Assembly (NCBI RefSeq): GCF_007097395.1
Contig: NZ_VKDC01000013.1
Location: 1 to 64,000, forward strand
DNA from: Fulvivirga sp. M361
GTDB lineage: Bacteria; Bacteroidota; Bacteroidia; Cytophagales; Cyclobacteriaceae
Reading direction: 5' to 3'
DNA: 64,000 nt
Part shown: positions 44,923-55,090 of the stretch, piece after piece
Layout: every line of letters begins with the position of its first letter
Numbering within the stretch: the first letter of the stretch is position 1
Translations under genes and position numbers: made by a program
The notes under the pieces: generated by a model
What the model was told of the DNA's origin: nothing
Seen by the model: only the letters and a program-made list of their open reading frames with translations
The model's database searches: none

Positions 44923-45801
44923 ATGAAAATAGTAATTGGTGCTGCCGCAGGAAACATTGGCAGCCGTGTAGCCGGAAAAATAGCATCAGCAAATCATTCA
45001 GTGGTATTATTAGGGAACAATCTTGATTCGTTACAAAACCTCAGGATACCTAATTCATCTGCTTACGAAGTGGATATGCGTGATGCAGAACAGGTAGTTG
45101 CACATACAAAAGGAGCAGATGCATTTTTTTGGCTTATACCTCCAACCCTTGGTGCATCCAGTCTGAAAGAATGGTATGATGATGTGATCACTGCCGGGGT
45201 AGAAGCCATCAAAGAAAACAATATTCCACGTGTAGTGGCCATTTCTTCTCTTGGTGCAGGTGCCGCTAATAATTTGGGTACAGTAACTTACGTGGGTAAT
45301 TTAGAACAGGCCTTCAAAAAAGTAGCGTCAAATGTAGTCTTCTTAAGGCCTGGTTATTTTATGGAAAACTTCTTACTGCAAAAAGAGGATATCCTTAAAA
45401 ATGGCAGTTTTTCCTTTCCGTATGCTCCGGATCATGACATCCCTTTTATTAGTGCTGACGATATCGGAGATGTTGCAGCAGATTATCTGATGGATGCGCA
45501 TTGGGCGGGGCAATGGACCAGAAATGTTATGGGGCCGACTAATATTACCCTTCAAGAGGCAGCCAGTATATTCTCAGCAGAGCTGCAACAGGAAATTGTA
45601 TACAAGCAAGTAACCTATGAGGATATCAAAAATCAATTTGCCCGGTTTGGAGCAAATGAGATTGTGCAAAAGGAAATGGTAGACCTTTATGTTGCTTTGG
45701 GGGATCCTAATGGCGCTTATGCTACACCTCGTACAGCTGAAGTTTATACACCTACCACCCTGGTAGACGTAATTCAAAATAAGTTTATTTCAAGATTGTG
45801 A
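44923..45801 (+). CDS. NmrA-like NAD(P)-binding protein
   Basis: This 292-aa atypical SDR has the glycine-rich motif GAAAGNIGSRV at its start, then a Rossmann fold. The segment VAISSLGAG and the acceptor region FLRPGYFMENFL belong to the NmrA/quinone-oxidoreductase-like family, which sense or use NAD(P)H. The frame opens at 44872, but ATG 44923 begins directly at the first beta strand. It is cotranscribed with the SnoaL-like gene and under probable HxlR control. Confidence 0.85.
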   Translation: MKIVIGAAAGNIGSRVAGKIASANHSVVLLGNNLDSLQNLRIPNSSAYEVDMRDAEQVVAHTKGADAFFWLIPPTLGASSLKEWYDDVITAGVEAIKENNIPRVVAISSLGAGAANNLGTVTYVGNLEQAFKKVASNVVFLRPGYFMENFLLQKEDILKNGSFSFPYAPDHDIPFISADDIGDVAADYLMDAHWAGQWTRNVMGPTNITLQEAASIFSAELQQEIVYKQVTYEDIKNQFARFGANEIVQKEMVDLYVALGDPNGAYATPRTAEVYTPTTLVDVIQNKFISRL

Positions 45802-45835
45802 TCAGCATGAGGTTTCAAAATTTAGTTCCGCTTTT

Positions 45836-45873
45836 AAAGTTGCTGTCTGGTTCAAAAACCAGATAGCAACTTT
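45836..45873 (+). terminator. Rho-independent-type hairpin after the NmrA-like gene
   Basis: A 17-bp stem (aaagttgctgtctggtt and aaccagatagcaacttt, one G-T pair) with a 4-nt loop begins 35 bp after the NmrA-like stop. The T run after it is short. It may act bidirectionally because A and T tracts flank the stem. Confidence 0.6.
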
Positions 45874-46030
45874 GGGTAATAGAAATTATGAGCTTTTAAA
45901 TGATTTCCAGCTCAATTAGATTATAGTTCATGGTTATTAATATTGTATATAATAAGCAATGTGTGGACTCTACTTTTAGGTTTGGCGTAGTAATACTGAA
46001 AGTAATTGCGGGAGACCCTATTTGCACCTT

Positions 46031-47404
46031 TCATATCCCATGCTTATTCATCCGTCGGTAAAGCGCTGTCCTGGTCAGCCCTAAGGTTTGGGCTGTTTTT
46101 GTCACGTTCCCTCCATTGAGTTCCAAGGATTCCAGGATGAAATCGCGCTCCATTTCATCCAGTGTTCGTGAGGCGCTGCCAGTCATTACGCGCTGTCCGG
46201 AAGTGGCGTTGATGAATAGTTCAATGGTATCGACTTGATCCTGATCGCTCAAAATGACAGCACGCTCTACCGCATGTTGTAACTCGCGTATATTACCGGG
46301 CCAATGATACTTTTTTAGCTTTTCAGACGTACTCTCGCTTATGGTAAGTTGTGGTTTGAAATACTTTTTGCGGTACACCTTTAGAAAGTGTTCTACCAAA
46401 ATGGGGATGTCATCTATACGCTCTTTCAACGACGGAAGCCTGATCTCCACGGTATTGATCCTGTAAAGCAGGTCTTGTCGAAACCGTTGTTCATAGACCA
46501 TGTCATATAGAGGCATGTTGGTGGCGCAAACTAACCTGAAGTCCACCGGAATTTCCTGGTTAGAGCCTACTCTGCGTACCGTTTTACTTTGTAAAACGGT
46601 GAGTAGCTTGGCCTGCAACGGAGTGGAGAGATTGCCGATCTCATCCAGGAAAATGGTGCCTCCTGACGAAAGCTCAAACCGACCCGTCTTGTCTTGCTTG
46701 GCATCTGTAAAGGCCCCTTTCGAGTGACCGAACAGCTCACTTTCGAACAGCGTTTCGGTAATAGCTCCAAGATCAACACTGATGAATACTTCTTCTTTCC
46801 GTAACGAACGACCGTGGATGGCACGTGCTACCAGCTCTTTACCCGTACCGTTCTCTCCTAATATCAATACGTCAGCATCAGTCTTAGCTACTTTATTGAT
46901 CAATTCCTTTACTCTTTTGATGGCCGGGGATTGTCCTATGAAATCTTCATATCCCTGGTTATTATCTTTAGAAAGTACCTGGCTGGTTTCTTTTAACCGG
47001 GCCACTTTCTTACGCGATTTTCCAAGTTCTAATGCTGAGAGTATCGTGCCCAACAGTTTTTGATTTTTCCATGGTTTCAACACAAAATCCGTGGCGCCTT
47101 TCTTCATGGCTTTTACCGCCAGGTCCACTTCTCCGTAAGCCGTGATCAGGATCACAATGGCATCTTTATCCATTTCCATGATGCGATCAAGCCAATAAAA
47201 ACCTTCCTCCCCATCATTCACTCCCTTTTTAAAATTCATATCTAACAAGATCAGGTCATAGTTACTACCCGTCATTAATTTCGGGAGAAGCTTCGGGTCT
47301 TCTTCGATATCCACCTGGCTGAATTCCTGTTTTAAAAACATACGTGCTGTTTCCAAAACGTCTCTGTCGTCATCGACTATGAGTATGCTGGCATTCGTTT
47401 TCAT
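46031..47404 (-). CDS. Sigma-54-dependent response regulator (NtrC family)
   Basis: The 457-aa protein has a receiver domain (Asp55 in LILLDMNF), an AAA+ central domain (GENGTGKELVARAIH as Walker A, the sigma-54 loop GAFTDA, GTIFLDEIGNL) and a C-terminal Fis-type helix-turn-helix (GGNVTKTAQTLGLTRTALYRRMNKHGI). It activates sigma-54 promoters when phosphorylated. The GAFTGA loop reads GAFTDA. Its gene lies divergent from the six-permease array that has a -24/-12 promoter, and is codirectional with the NtrB-like kinase gene 7 kb downstream. Confidence 0.94.
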   Translation of the reverse strand: MKTNASILIVDDDRDVLETARMFLKQEFSQVDIEEDPKLLPKLMTGSNYDLILLDMNFKKGVNDGEEGFYWLDRIMEMDKDAIVILITAYGEVDLAVKAMKKGATDFVLKPWKNQKLLGTILSALELGKSRKKVARLKETSQVLSKDNNQGYEDFIGQSPAIKRVKELINKVAKTDADVLILGENGTGKELVARAIHGRSLRKEEVFISVDLGAITETLFESELFGHSKGAFTDAKQDKTGRFELSSGGTIFLDEIGNLSTPLQAKLLTVLQSKTVRRVGSNQEIPVDFRLVCATNMPLYDMVYEQRFRQDLLYRINTVEIRLPSLKERIDDIPILVEHFLKVYRKKYFKPQLTISESTSEKLKKYHWPGNIRELQHAVERAVILSDQDQVDTIELFINATSGQRVMTGSASRTLDEMERDFILESLELNGGNVTKTAQTLGLTRTALYRRMNKHGI

Positions 47405-47455
47405 GTCCTGAATGTACGGATATGATCCATAAAGTGATCAAAAATTGTTATGAAA

Positions 47456-47605
47456 ATGATACAATTGAATCGCAAAGAGCATCAAGGGAGGGAGATAAGC
47501 ACTTTTATTTCGTAATGGAATTTTTTTTAGTAAAGTATCTGCTCGGGTTGTTAAAAGTTGTATCATAAATGATACACTCATGCGTATGTTTATGATACAC
47601 TCATG
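47456..47605. promoter_or_regulatory. ATGATAC repeat cluster, candidate activator binding sites
   Basis: The perfect palindrome gtatcat-aa-atgatac lies at 47560-47575. The 14-bp direct repeat atgatacactcatg occurs at 47569-47582 and 47592-47605, 23 bp (about two helical turns) apart. A single atgatac is at 47456-47462. The main cluster is about 60-100 bp upstream of the -24 element, the normal position for a sigma-54 activator. It is likely bound by the adjacent regulator. Confidence 0.5.
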
Positions 47606-47661
47606 TAATTCAAAATAATTAAAAATGACTTAATTTACTGATATTCAGTGTTTTGAATCAA

Positions 47662-47677
47662 TGGCATAGCCTTTGGT
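47662..47677 (+). promoter_or_regulatory. Sigma-54 (-24/-12) promoter of the permease array
   Basis: The sequence tggcatagcctttggt matches TGGCAY-N5-TTTGS with the GG and GG/GC dinucleotides 10 bp apart, as required. It departs from the -12 consensus by G for C (TTGG). It lies 28 bp upstream of the ATG at 47705. Confidence 0.55.
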
Positions 47678-47704
47678 ATAGGGAGTGTAGCTAACAACGA
47701 AGTG

Positions 47705-50125
47705 ATGTTAAGAAATTATCTAAAAATTACGCTGAGAGATCTGAAGAAGAATCGCTGGTTCACTTTTATAAACATAATAGGGTTAACCATTGGAATTTCA
47801 GCTAGCCTGATTGTCTATGTTTATGTAAGTCATGAATTATCTTATGACAGTTTTCATAAAGATGTGGACAGGCTTTACCGGGTGGTGTCTACTTCTTTTT
47901 CAAGCAATGATACGGAATACGAGGATTCCACCCCATACCCCTTGATTGGAGCATTGAATTCAGAATTCAGTCAATTTGAAGCCTGCACTCAAATGCATCT
48001 GGACCCCAGTCCATTAGCGGTAGTAAATGACCAGAAGTCGTTAATCGACCTGGTGATTTTTGCAGACAGCAATTTCTTTGATGTTTTCAGTTTTAAAATA
48101 ATTTCCGGTGATCCCAAAAGGGCTTTTGGAGCGCCGGGACGAGCGTTTATCTCTGAACGTCAATCTTTGGCCCTTTTTGGGGATGGAGACCCCCTGGGGC
48201 AGAAAATAAAACTAAGGAATCTAATAGAAGTGGAGGTGGAAGGCGTTTTTGAAAACCCTCCCACAAACTCACATATAAGACCAGACCTGTTAGTTTCTTA
48301 TCCTTCATTTTCAGATAAATACGTTTATGGCCTGGACATTGACAGTTGGACCATGCGGGCCAGTGGTTATGCCTATGTAAAGTTAAAGCGTGGCGAAAAG
48401 CCTTCAAATACCAGTGCTTCTTTTGAGAAAATGGTGAAGCAATATCTTGATAAGGATGATGGTAGAAATCTTACATTTCAACTGCAACCCTTGGAAGAGA
48501 TTCATTTTGACCGAAAATGGAATAACTCAGCTACCGATGAAACGTCGTTGTGGATACTGGGTGTTATTGGCATTTTTATTCTGTTCATAGGTTGCGTGAA
48601 CTTCATCAATTTGTCCACAGCACTTGCCGTGCGAAAGTCTAAAGAAGTGGGTATTCGAAAAAGCCTTGGCGCAGGTAGAGCGCAACTTGTGATACAGTAT
48701 TTGTCGGATACCTTGATAATCACCACCATTTCAGGAATTCTGGCGGTAGGTATTAGCGAGCGGATCGTTCCATTATTCAACCGGTTTTTTGACGAGCAAT
48801 TGGAATTGAATATGGTAGATACGTTATTGTTTACCGTGTTCATCATCATTGTGGTGACTTTACTGGCGGGCATATACCCTGCCTTCATATTATCGGGTTT
48901 TAACCCTACCAAAGCGTTGAAGAACAATATTCATTCACAAAGTCAATCGTCATTGTTTTTGCGGAAGGGGTTGATCATCCTGCAATTTTTCATTTCTCAA
49001 GCGCTCGTCATTGCTACTATCGTCATTGCTAACCAAATGGGGTATTTTATGAGTAAACCACTGGGGTTTGACCGGGAGGCCGTGGTAACACTGGATATAA
49101 GCGAAAACGATGAAGAGATCCTTAAACGTTTCAGGGAGCGTCTGCTTACGAGCGAAGGGATAGAGGAAGTGTCCTTTTCTTTTAGCTCTCCTGAAAAAGA
49201 AAATTTTATAGAAACACATTTTTACCAGACAAAAGATGGCGTTGACACCCGGAGTGGTGTTTACATACAAGCTGCAGATTATCACTTTAAAGATACCTAC
49301 GGACTAAATATTAAGCATGGAAGATGGTTTCTGCCTGGCGAAGAAAAGTTGGTCAGGATCGTCTTTGAAGGAGATGATGATCAGCCTAAGCCTGATATTT
49401 CTTATATCATCAATGAGACCGCTGCCAGAAAATTAGGCTATAGCAACCCGGAAGATGCCGTCGGCGCCCGGATAACCACTGGGATCGATGAATTGACGGC
49501 CCCTGTTGTTGGAGTAGTGGAAGACTATCACATGGGGTCTCTTAAACAGAAGATAGCCCCGGCCATATTAATGCATTTACCCATGTTTTATTTTACGGCA
49601 AACGTCAAATTGGCCTCCAATCGAATGTCTGATGGCATAGACCACCTGGAAACCACTTATGAAGACGTATACCCCAATAACCTTTTTGAATACCAATTCA
49701 TTGACGATAGTATAGAGGAACTGTATTCTACCGAGCAGCGAACGTTTGCCTTGTTTAAGCTATTCAGTGCGCTTTCCATTTTTATATCTTGTTTGGGGTT
49801 GTTAGGGCTCATATCCTTCGTGGTGTCCCAGCGCATGAAAGAGGTAGGGATAAGAAAAGTACTTGGTGCCAAAGTATTGGGTATTGTTATGCTGTTTTCA
49901 CGTGATTTTATCTGGTTAGTACTGATTGCCTTTGTGCTTTCAGCTCCTGTAGCGTGGTATGCCATGGATTATTGGCTGTCTTCGTTTGCTTATCAGATTG
50001 ATATGGAAGTATGGTTCTTTCTGTTAACGATCATACTTTCTATGGCCATTGCCTTTGTAAGTGTGGGCTACCAGGCGTACAGGGCTGCTATGGTCAATCC
50101 GGTGGATGTATTAAAAGATGAATAA
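47705..50125 (+). CDS. FtsX-like ABC permease, array member 1
   Basis: At 806 aa, this is the first gene of the array. It starts MLRNYLKITLRDLKKN, has a first helix (FTFINIIGLTIGISASLIVYVYV), a MacB-type periplasmic domain, helices with SKEVGIRKSLGAGRAQLVIQYL, a second periplasmic domain and the C-terminal MKEVGIRKVLGAKVLG with three closing helices. The GTG one codon earlier is less likely. No ATPase domain is present, so an ATPase from elsewhere is needed. Substrate unknown. Confidence 0.9.
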   Translation: MLRNYLKITLRDLKKNRWFTFINIIGLTIGISASLIVYVYVSHELSYDSFHKDVDRLYRVVSTSFSSNDTEYEDSTPYPLIGALNSEFSQFEACTQMHLDPSPLAVVNDQKSLIDLVIFADSNFFDVFSFKIISGDPKRAFGAPGRAFISERQSLALFGDGDPLGQKIKLRNLIEVEVEGVFENPPTNSHIRPDLLVSYPSFSDKYVYGLDIDSWTMRASGYAYVKLKRGEKPSNTSASFEKMVKQYLDKDDGRNLTFQLQPLEEIHFDRKWNNSATDETSLWILGVIGIFILFIGCVNFINLSTALAVRKSKEVGIRKSLGAGRAQLVIQYLSDTLIITTISGILAVGISERIVPLFNRFFDEQLELNMVDTLLFTVFIIIVVTLLAGIYPAFILSGFNPTKALKNNIHSQSQSSLFLRKGLIILQFFISQALVIATIVIANQMGYFMSKPLGFDREAVVTLDISENDEEILKRFRERLLTSEGIEEVSFSFSSPEKENFIETHFYQTKDGVDTRSGVYIQAADYHFKDTYGLNIKHGRWFLPGEEKLVRIVFEGDDDQPKPDISYIINETAARKLGYSNPEDAVGARITTGIDELTAPVVGVVEDYHMGSLKQKIAPAILMHLPMFYFTANVKLASNRMSDGIDHLETTYEDVYPNNLFEYQFIDDSIEELYSTEQRTFALFKLFSALSIFISCLGLLGLISFVVSQRMKEVGIRKVLGAKVLGIVMLFSRDFIWLVLIAFVLSAPVAWYAMDYWLSSFAYQIDMEVWFFLLTIILSMAIAFVSVGYQAYRAAMVNPVDVLKDE

Positions 50126-50137
50126 CAAAGAAGAATA

Positions 50138-52531
50138 ATGTTTAGAAATATCATCAAAATAGGCTTTCGTAGTTTTTTAAAAAATAAGTCGCACACACTG
50201 ATCAACATTGTGGGGTTGTCACTTGGCATCACATCAGCGCTGGTGATCTTTATGATCATTCGTTTTGATCTGAGTTTTGATAATTATCACGATGATGTAG
50301 ATCGCATTTACCGTCTGGTAGTAGAAGAAGAGTTAAATGGTGAAATAGATCCTGATACGGGTGTGCCATTTCCCATGCACTTGTCTTTCAAGCAGGACTT
50401 TTCAGATGTTGAATTCTTTACTTATGTAGATAATAACATAGGAGATCCGATCATATCTTTCGAGCGCCATGGCGCAGAGGTGAAACTTCAGGAGGATGAT
50501 CTTACAACTGCCTATGTAATGCCCGATTATTTCCACATTTTCAAATATCAGTTCATTCATGGCAGCCCGGATAAGGCGCTTCAGAATCCACATGCCGTTG
50601 TGATATCCAGAAGCCTTGCGGAAAAGTACTATTCAGACCCGCTGTCGGCCATGGGAGAGACGTTTACCGTAAATAGCAATTTTGAAGTGACCGTAACCGG
50701 TGTGGTGGAAGATGTGCCGGACAATACGGATATTCCTTTCAATATACTCTTTTCTTTTGAGACCAATAAAAACAGGATGTGGGATTCGTGGACAGCTACC
50801 TCATCGTCTGTGCAATGTTATGCGAAGCTCCATAAAGGAATTGATCCTCAGGTTTTTGATGGTAAAATAGCTTCTTACCTGCAAGATCATAAAAAAGAAG
50901 GCGAGCGAATATCAAAGAGTACGCTTTTGCTCCAGCCACTTGCAGAAGTGCACTTTAATACAGATTATCCGCCCTTCACAGGTCGGGTAATAACTTCAGA
51001 TGAAATACTTATTTTGGTGATCATAGGAGTATTACTTCTCGTGGCGGCATCTATCAATTTTATCAACCTGAATACTGCCCAGGCAGTAAAACGTTCCAAG
51101 GAAATTGGTATACGAAAAGTATTGGGGAGCGGACGTACCCATCTGGCTTTACAGTTTTTGGGAGAAACGCTTCTGATAACGCTTATTTCTACCGTTATAA
51201 GCCTTGGGTTGGCGGAATTACTTCTCCTCAAAACAGAAGTCGTTATTGGTTATTCTTTGCCGCCTACCGTTTATGATTTACAGTTATTTGCCGCATTGAT
51301 TGTCATGATACTTGTGGTTTCGTTATTATCCGGCCTTTATCCTGCCATTATTCTTTCCAGATATAAAGTAATAAGCGCTCTTAAAAATAAAATAAACGCC
51401 GGCTACCGGAATGGACTTTCATTGCGAAGGTCGTTGATAGTGGTTCAGTTACTGATCTCACAAGTTCTTATAGTGGCTGTAATTGTGGTTTCGCAACAGT
51501 TACGGCACTTTATAAATGCTCCAACCGGTGTGGACATGGCAGGATTGGTAGAGTTCCGTGTACCTGAACCCGGTAAAGAACGGTTAGAAACCTTTAAGAC
51601 AAACCTGAAAGCTATCTCAGGGATAGAGCAGGTGACTTTTTCAAATACAGGTACTACTTCCGAAAGTGTGTGGGGAGGTAAGGCCAGGTATAACAATGGA
51701 AATGGCCCGGTCAACCAATCTATGCAAATAAAACTCATTGATGAGACTTATTTAGATACCTATGATATTGAACTCCTTGCAGGAAGGAATATTGGTTTTG
51801 ATACTGTAAGGCAGTTTTTGATCAACGAAATGTCAGTGACTGCATTGGGTATAGAAAGCTATGAGGAGGCGATAGGAGAGAAATTTGATATTTGGGGGAA
51901 AGAGGGAACGATAGTCGGCGTGGTGAAGAATTTTAATACTACTTCCCTGCACAATGCAATGGAGCCGGTTGTGATGTGGACACAACCAAAATCCCATTAC
52001 CTGGGGGCGGTGAAAATGCTGCCGGGTAATTGGCCTGATAATATTACGCGGATTAAAAGTGAATGGGAGAGGTTGTTTCCTGACTACATTTTTTCTTATG
52101 GATTTTTGGATGATGAAATTGCCCGGCTATATGAAAATGAGCAACGTACTTCACGAACAGCTATGGTATTTGCCGCTGTAGCTATATTCATTGGGGCTAT
52201 TGGCCTTTTTGGCCTGATGTCCTACCTGGTGAATACACGTACCAAAGAGATAGGCGTACGAAAAGTATTGGGCGCCAGCATTGGTCAGGTGATACAATTG
52301 CTGTCATCAGATTTCGTAAAGTTAGTAGGAGTGGCGTTCTTGATTGCTGTACCGGTTTCATGGTATTTTATGGACCGCTGGCTGGAAGATTTTGCCAGCA
52401 GGATAGAGATCAGCTATTGGATATTTCTGCTGGCTTTAGGCTGTTCCCTGGTAATTACACTGCTTACGGTAGGTTTAAAATCCTTTAAAGCTTCCATCAT
52501 AAATCCAATAGAAGTGCTAAAAGACGAGTAG
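50138..52531 (+). CDS. FtsX-like ABC permease, array member 2
   Basis: Length 797 aa. The gene begins 12 bp after member 1, so the two are likely in one transcript. The periplasmic domain carries the motif KLQEDDLTTAYVMPDYFHIF, which is close to one in member 4 (SIQEDDGVAYTQPGFFNIF) and absent from the other members, so members 2 and 4 form a subtype. FtsX motifs: SKEIGIRKVLGSGRTHLALQ and TKEIGVRKVLGASIGQVI. Confidence 0.9.
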   Translation: MFRNIIKIGFRSFLKNKSHTLINIVGLSLGITSALVIFMIIRFDLSFDNYHDDVDRIYRLVVEEELNGEIDPDTGVPFPMHLSFKQDFSDVEFFTYVDNNIGDPIISFERHGAEVKLQEDDLTTAYVMPDYFHIFKYQFIHGSPDKALQNPHAVVISRSLAEKYYSDPLSAMGETFTVNSNFEVTVTGVVEDVPDNTDIPFNILFSFETNKNRMWDSWTATSSSVQCYAKLHKGIDPQVFDGKIASYLQDHKKEGERISKSTLLLQPLAEVHFNTDYPPFTGRVITSDEILILVIIGVLLLVAASINFINLNTAQAVKRSKEIGIRKVLGSGRTHLALQFLGETLLITLISTVISLGLAELLLLKTEVVIGYSLPPTVYDLQLFAALIVMILVVSLLSGLYPAIILSRYKVISALKNKINAGYRNGLSLRRSLIVVQLLISQVLIVAVIVVSQQLRHFINAPTGVDMAGLVEFRVPEPGKERLETFKTNLKAISGIEQVTFSNTGTTSESVWGGKARYNNGNGPVNQSMQIKLIDETYLDTYDIELLAGRNIGFDTVRQFLINEMSVTALGIESYEEAIGEKFDIWGKEGTIVGVVKNFNTTSLHNAMEPVVMWTQPKSHYLGAVKMLPGNWPDNITRIKSEWERLFPDYIFSYGFLDDEIARLYENEQRTSRTAMVFAAVAIFIGAIGLFGLMSYLVNTRTKEIGVRKVLGASIGQVIQLLSSDFVKLVGVAFLIAVPVSWYFMDRWLEDFASRIEISYWIFLLALGCSLVITLLTVGLKSFKASIINPIEVLKDE

Positions 52532-52590
52532 AGCAGAGGGCATAGAGCATAGAGCACAAGGAAAGGTTATAAAACATAAACTCAGAACTC

Positions 52591-52612
52591 ACGACTCAAG
52601 ACTAATAACTCA
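52591..52612. repeat. GACTCAAGACT-type spacer repeat
   Basis: The 106-bp spacer between array members 2 and 3 contains GACTCAAGACTAATAACTCA, nearly identical to a copy at 55110-55131. The tandem-like element catagagcatagagc near 52541-52555 is another simple repeat in this spacer. The spacer is longer than others in the array, so an internal promoter could lie here. Confidence 0.45.
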
Positions 52613-52637
52613 TAACTAAATACTAACCACCAAAAAA

Positions 52638-55052
52638 ATGATCAAAAACTACATAAAAATAGCTTTGAGATACCTGCTGAAAAACAAGGTATTCTCTCTG
52701 ATCAATGTCATCGGTATGGCATTAGGGTTAGCGTGTGTACTGATTATTTTAAGTTATGTGCACCTTGAATTAAGCTATGATAATTTTCATGAGCACAAAG
52801 AGTCTATTTTCAGGGTGGCGGTAAACTGGGAGGATGATGGTCAACGTGTGAACTCTGCCAAAAATAATGCGCCGCTGGCACCTGTTCTTAAAGAGTCTTT
52901 ATCGGGTATAGTCAATACCGTCAGAATGTATCCTTACCCCATAGTGGCCAGTGCTGATAAAGAGAATAAGATCAAAGAATCAGGCTTTACTTTTGCAGAC
53001 TCCAGCTTCTTTCGGGTCTTCAGCTTCAAGGCTATTCGTGGTAACCTTGCTACGGCGCTGGATGCCCCTTTCTCCGTGGTGCTTTCCGAAGGTGCTGCAC
53101 TGCGACATTTTGGCTCTACAGACGTTGTTGGTAGTACATTTTATTATGAAGATGAGCGGCGGAAAGCAAACTTTACCGTCACAGCGGTGATGGAGGACCT
53201 TCCTCAAAACACCCATTTTCAATTTGATATCCTTGGCTCTTTTAGTACCCTGGAAACAATCATGCCCAGGTATGACAATTGGCATTACCCGCCCATGTAC
53301 ATCTATATCCAATCACAGGACGAGTTGCAATATCATCAGTTAAACCATCAGGTAAATGAATTGACATACAGTCATTTACCTGATTATGTGCAAGCGGAAA
53401 ATCGTGAATTTATACTTCAGCCTGTTACCGCCATTCATCTGCATTCTGATATGGACCATGAGTGGAAGTCCAATTCGAATGTACTCTATGTCAAATTATT
53501 TATCATTATCGCTGTTTTCATATTGATCATTGCATGTTTGAATTTTGTAAACCTTGCCACCGCTAGGTCAAGTCAGCGGGTAAGGGAAGTGGGGATGAGA
53601 AAAGCATTAGGAGCCCACCGAATGCAACTGGTCGTCCAGTTTTTAGGTGAATCCACCATTACCACTTTTTTAGCGTTTGTATTATCATTCGGCCTGGCCG
53701 AATTAGTGATCAGATATTTCTTTAAAGGCTTTACACATCAGCAGCTGTCTCTGGATTTTATGCTAAATGCTGAAGGTGTAGTATATATTATAGCGGCTTT
53801 TCTGCTCATTAGCTTGTTTTCAGGACTGTATCCCGCTTTTTATTTATCGGGTCAAAAACCAGCTCGTGCATTGAAAGGGATGCAAAAGAGCACATCAAAA
53901 AGGCTGAATTTAAGAAAAGGAATGGTCGTGTTTCAATTTGTAGTTTCAAGTGTACTTATCGCCGGTACTGTCATTGTTATACAACAGACCCAATACCTTA
54001 GAGGTAAAGACTTAGGGTTTGATAAAGAAAGTGTGGTAGCCATAAAAATGACAGACCGTATGGCCCAGAAAAATTATCAAAGGTTAAAACAAGACATCCT
54101 TAGAGAAGCCAGTGTAGCGAATGTAGCGCTTTCCAGTGCACTTATGGGGAGCAATGACTTTTATGCGTTCCAAACTTTTCCGGAGGGCGTGAAAGAACAG
54201 TCGGAGTACACTTTTAAGACATTGGGGGTAGATGAAGATTTCCTTACCACTTACAATATTAAACTCATAGCCGGCAGGGATTTTTCCAGGGATATTATAA
54301 CCGATCAAAAAGAAGCTATTATCCTGAATCAGGCCGCAGCTAAAAAGTTGAACTGGACCGAACCACTTCACAAAGAGTTTGGTCTTACGGTGTATACACA
54401 AAAAGAAGAAATCAGGCAAAGTAAAGTAATCGGCGTAGTAGAAGATTTTCATTTTGCTTCACTTTATAACCAGGTGGAACCTTTAGTGATCTACATCAAT
54501 AAACACCCGTATTACAGCGACTTCCTTTCTGTCAAATTACATAAAGGTGATTTGATAGAAAACGTACAGATGCTTCGATCCAAATGGGAGAATTTTAACC
54601 CGGAAAAACCTTTCGAATGTTATTTCATAGATCAGGAACTGGATGCTTTTTACCACAGTGAATTACAAAAGTCACGTATATTCATGGCCTTTTCCATACT
54701 ATCCATTTTCATCTCTTGCCTGGGATTATTTGGTATAGCCGCATTCAGCGTTCAGCAACGTACCAAAGAAGTGGGTATACGAAAAGTATTAGGTGCTAGC
54801 ATAATGAGCATATGGAATTTGATCTCTAAAGAGTATGTGAGAATTATCCTGTTGGCAAATGTTATTGCGTTACCTATAGTGTGGTATGTATCTGATTATT
54901 GGCTGCAAAGCTTTGAATATAAAGTGGAGATCAATGGAGCTGTTTTTCTATTTACACTAGTGGTGGGACTATTGCTGTCACTAAGCACGGTAAGCATCCA
55001 CGCCCTGAAAGCCGCCCAAACAAACCCTGTAAAGACACTCAAAAGTGACTGA
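52638..55052 (+). CDS. FtsX-like ABC permease, array member 3
   Basis: Length 804 aa, with MIKNYIKIALRYLLKN at the start. FtsX motifs: VREVGMRKALGAHRMQLVVQFLGES and TKEVGIRKVLGASIMSIWNL. The mid-protein segment RSSQRVREVG resembles the corresponding AERAREVG segment of the PadR-linked permease at 3042-5657. It lacks the QEDD motif of members 2 and 4. A 97-bp spacer with repeats follows. Confidence 0.9.
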   Translation: MIKNYIKIALRYLLKNKVFSLINVIGMALGLACVLIILSYVHLELSYDNFHEHKESIFRVAVNWEDDGQRVNSAKNNAPLAPVLKESLSGIVNTVRMYPYPIVASADKENKIKESGFTFADSSFFRVFSFKAIRGNLATALDAPFSVVLSEGAALRHFGSTDVVGSTFYYEDERRKANFTVTAVMEDLPQNTHFQFDILGSFSTLETIMPRYDNWHYPPMYIYIQSQDELQYHQLNHQVNELTYSHLPDYVQAENREFILQPVTAIHLHSDMDHEWKSNSNVLYVKLFIIIAVFILIIACLNFVNLATARSSQRVREVGMRKALGAHRMQLVVQFLGESTITTFLAFVLSFGLAELVIRYFFKGFTHQQLSLDFMLNAEGVVYIIAAFLLISLFSGLYPAFYLSGQKPARALKGMQKSTSKRLNLRKGMVVFQFVVSSVLIAGTVIVIQQTQYLRGKDLGFDKESVVAIKMTDRMAQKNYQRLKQDILREASVANVALSSALMGSNDFYAFQTFPEGVKEQSEYTFKTLGVDEDFLTTYNIKLIAGRDFSRDIITDQKEAIILNQAAAKKLNWTEPLHKEFGLTVYTQKEEIRQSKVIGVVEDFHFASLYNQVEPLVIYINKHPYYSDFLSVKLHKGDLIENVQMLRSKWENFNPEKPFECYFIDQELDAFYHSELQKSRIFMAFSILSIFISCLGLFGIAAFSVQQRTKEVGIRKVLGASIMSIWNLISKEYVRIILLANVIALPIVWYVSDYWLQSFEYKVEINGAVFLFTLVVGLLLSLSTVSIHALKAAQTNPVKTLKSD

Positions 55053-55090
55053 GCAGAGAGAAAATCAAAACTATAAACATTAAAAACAAA

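Noticed and set aside
47560-47605. CRISPR-like repeat array
   Set aside because: Only two copies of a 14-bp direct repeat with a 9-bp gap exist, next to a promoter and a regulator gene; no cas genes are in the window.
48502-48927. 141-codon minus-strand ORF
   Set aside because: Antisense to array permease 1; the plus frame carries the FtsX motifs.
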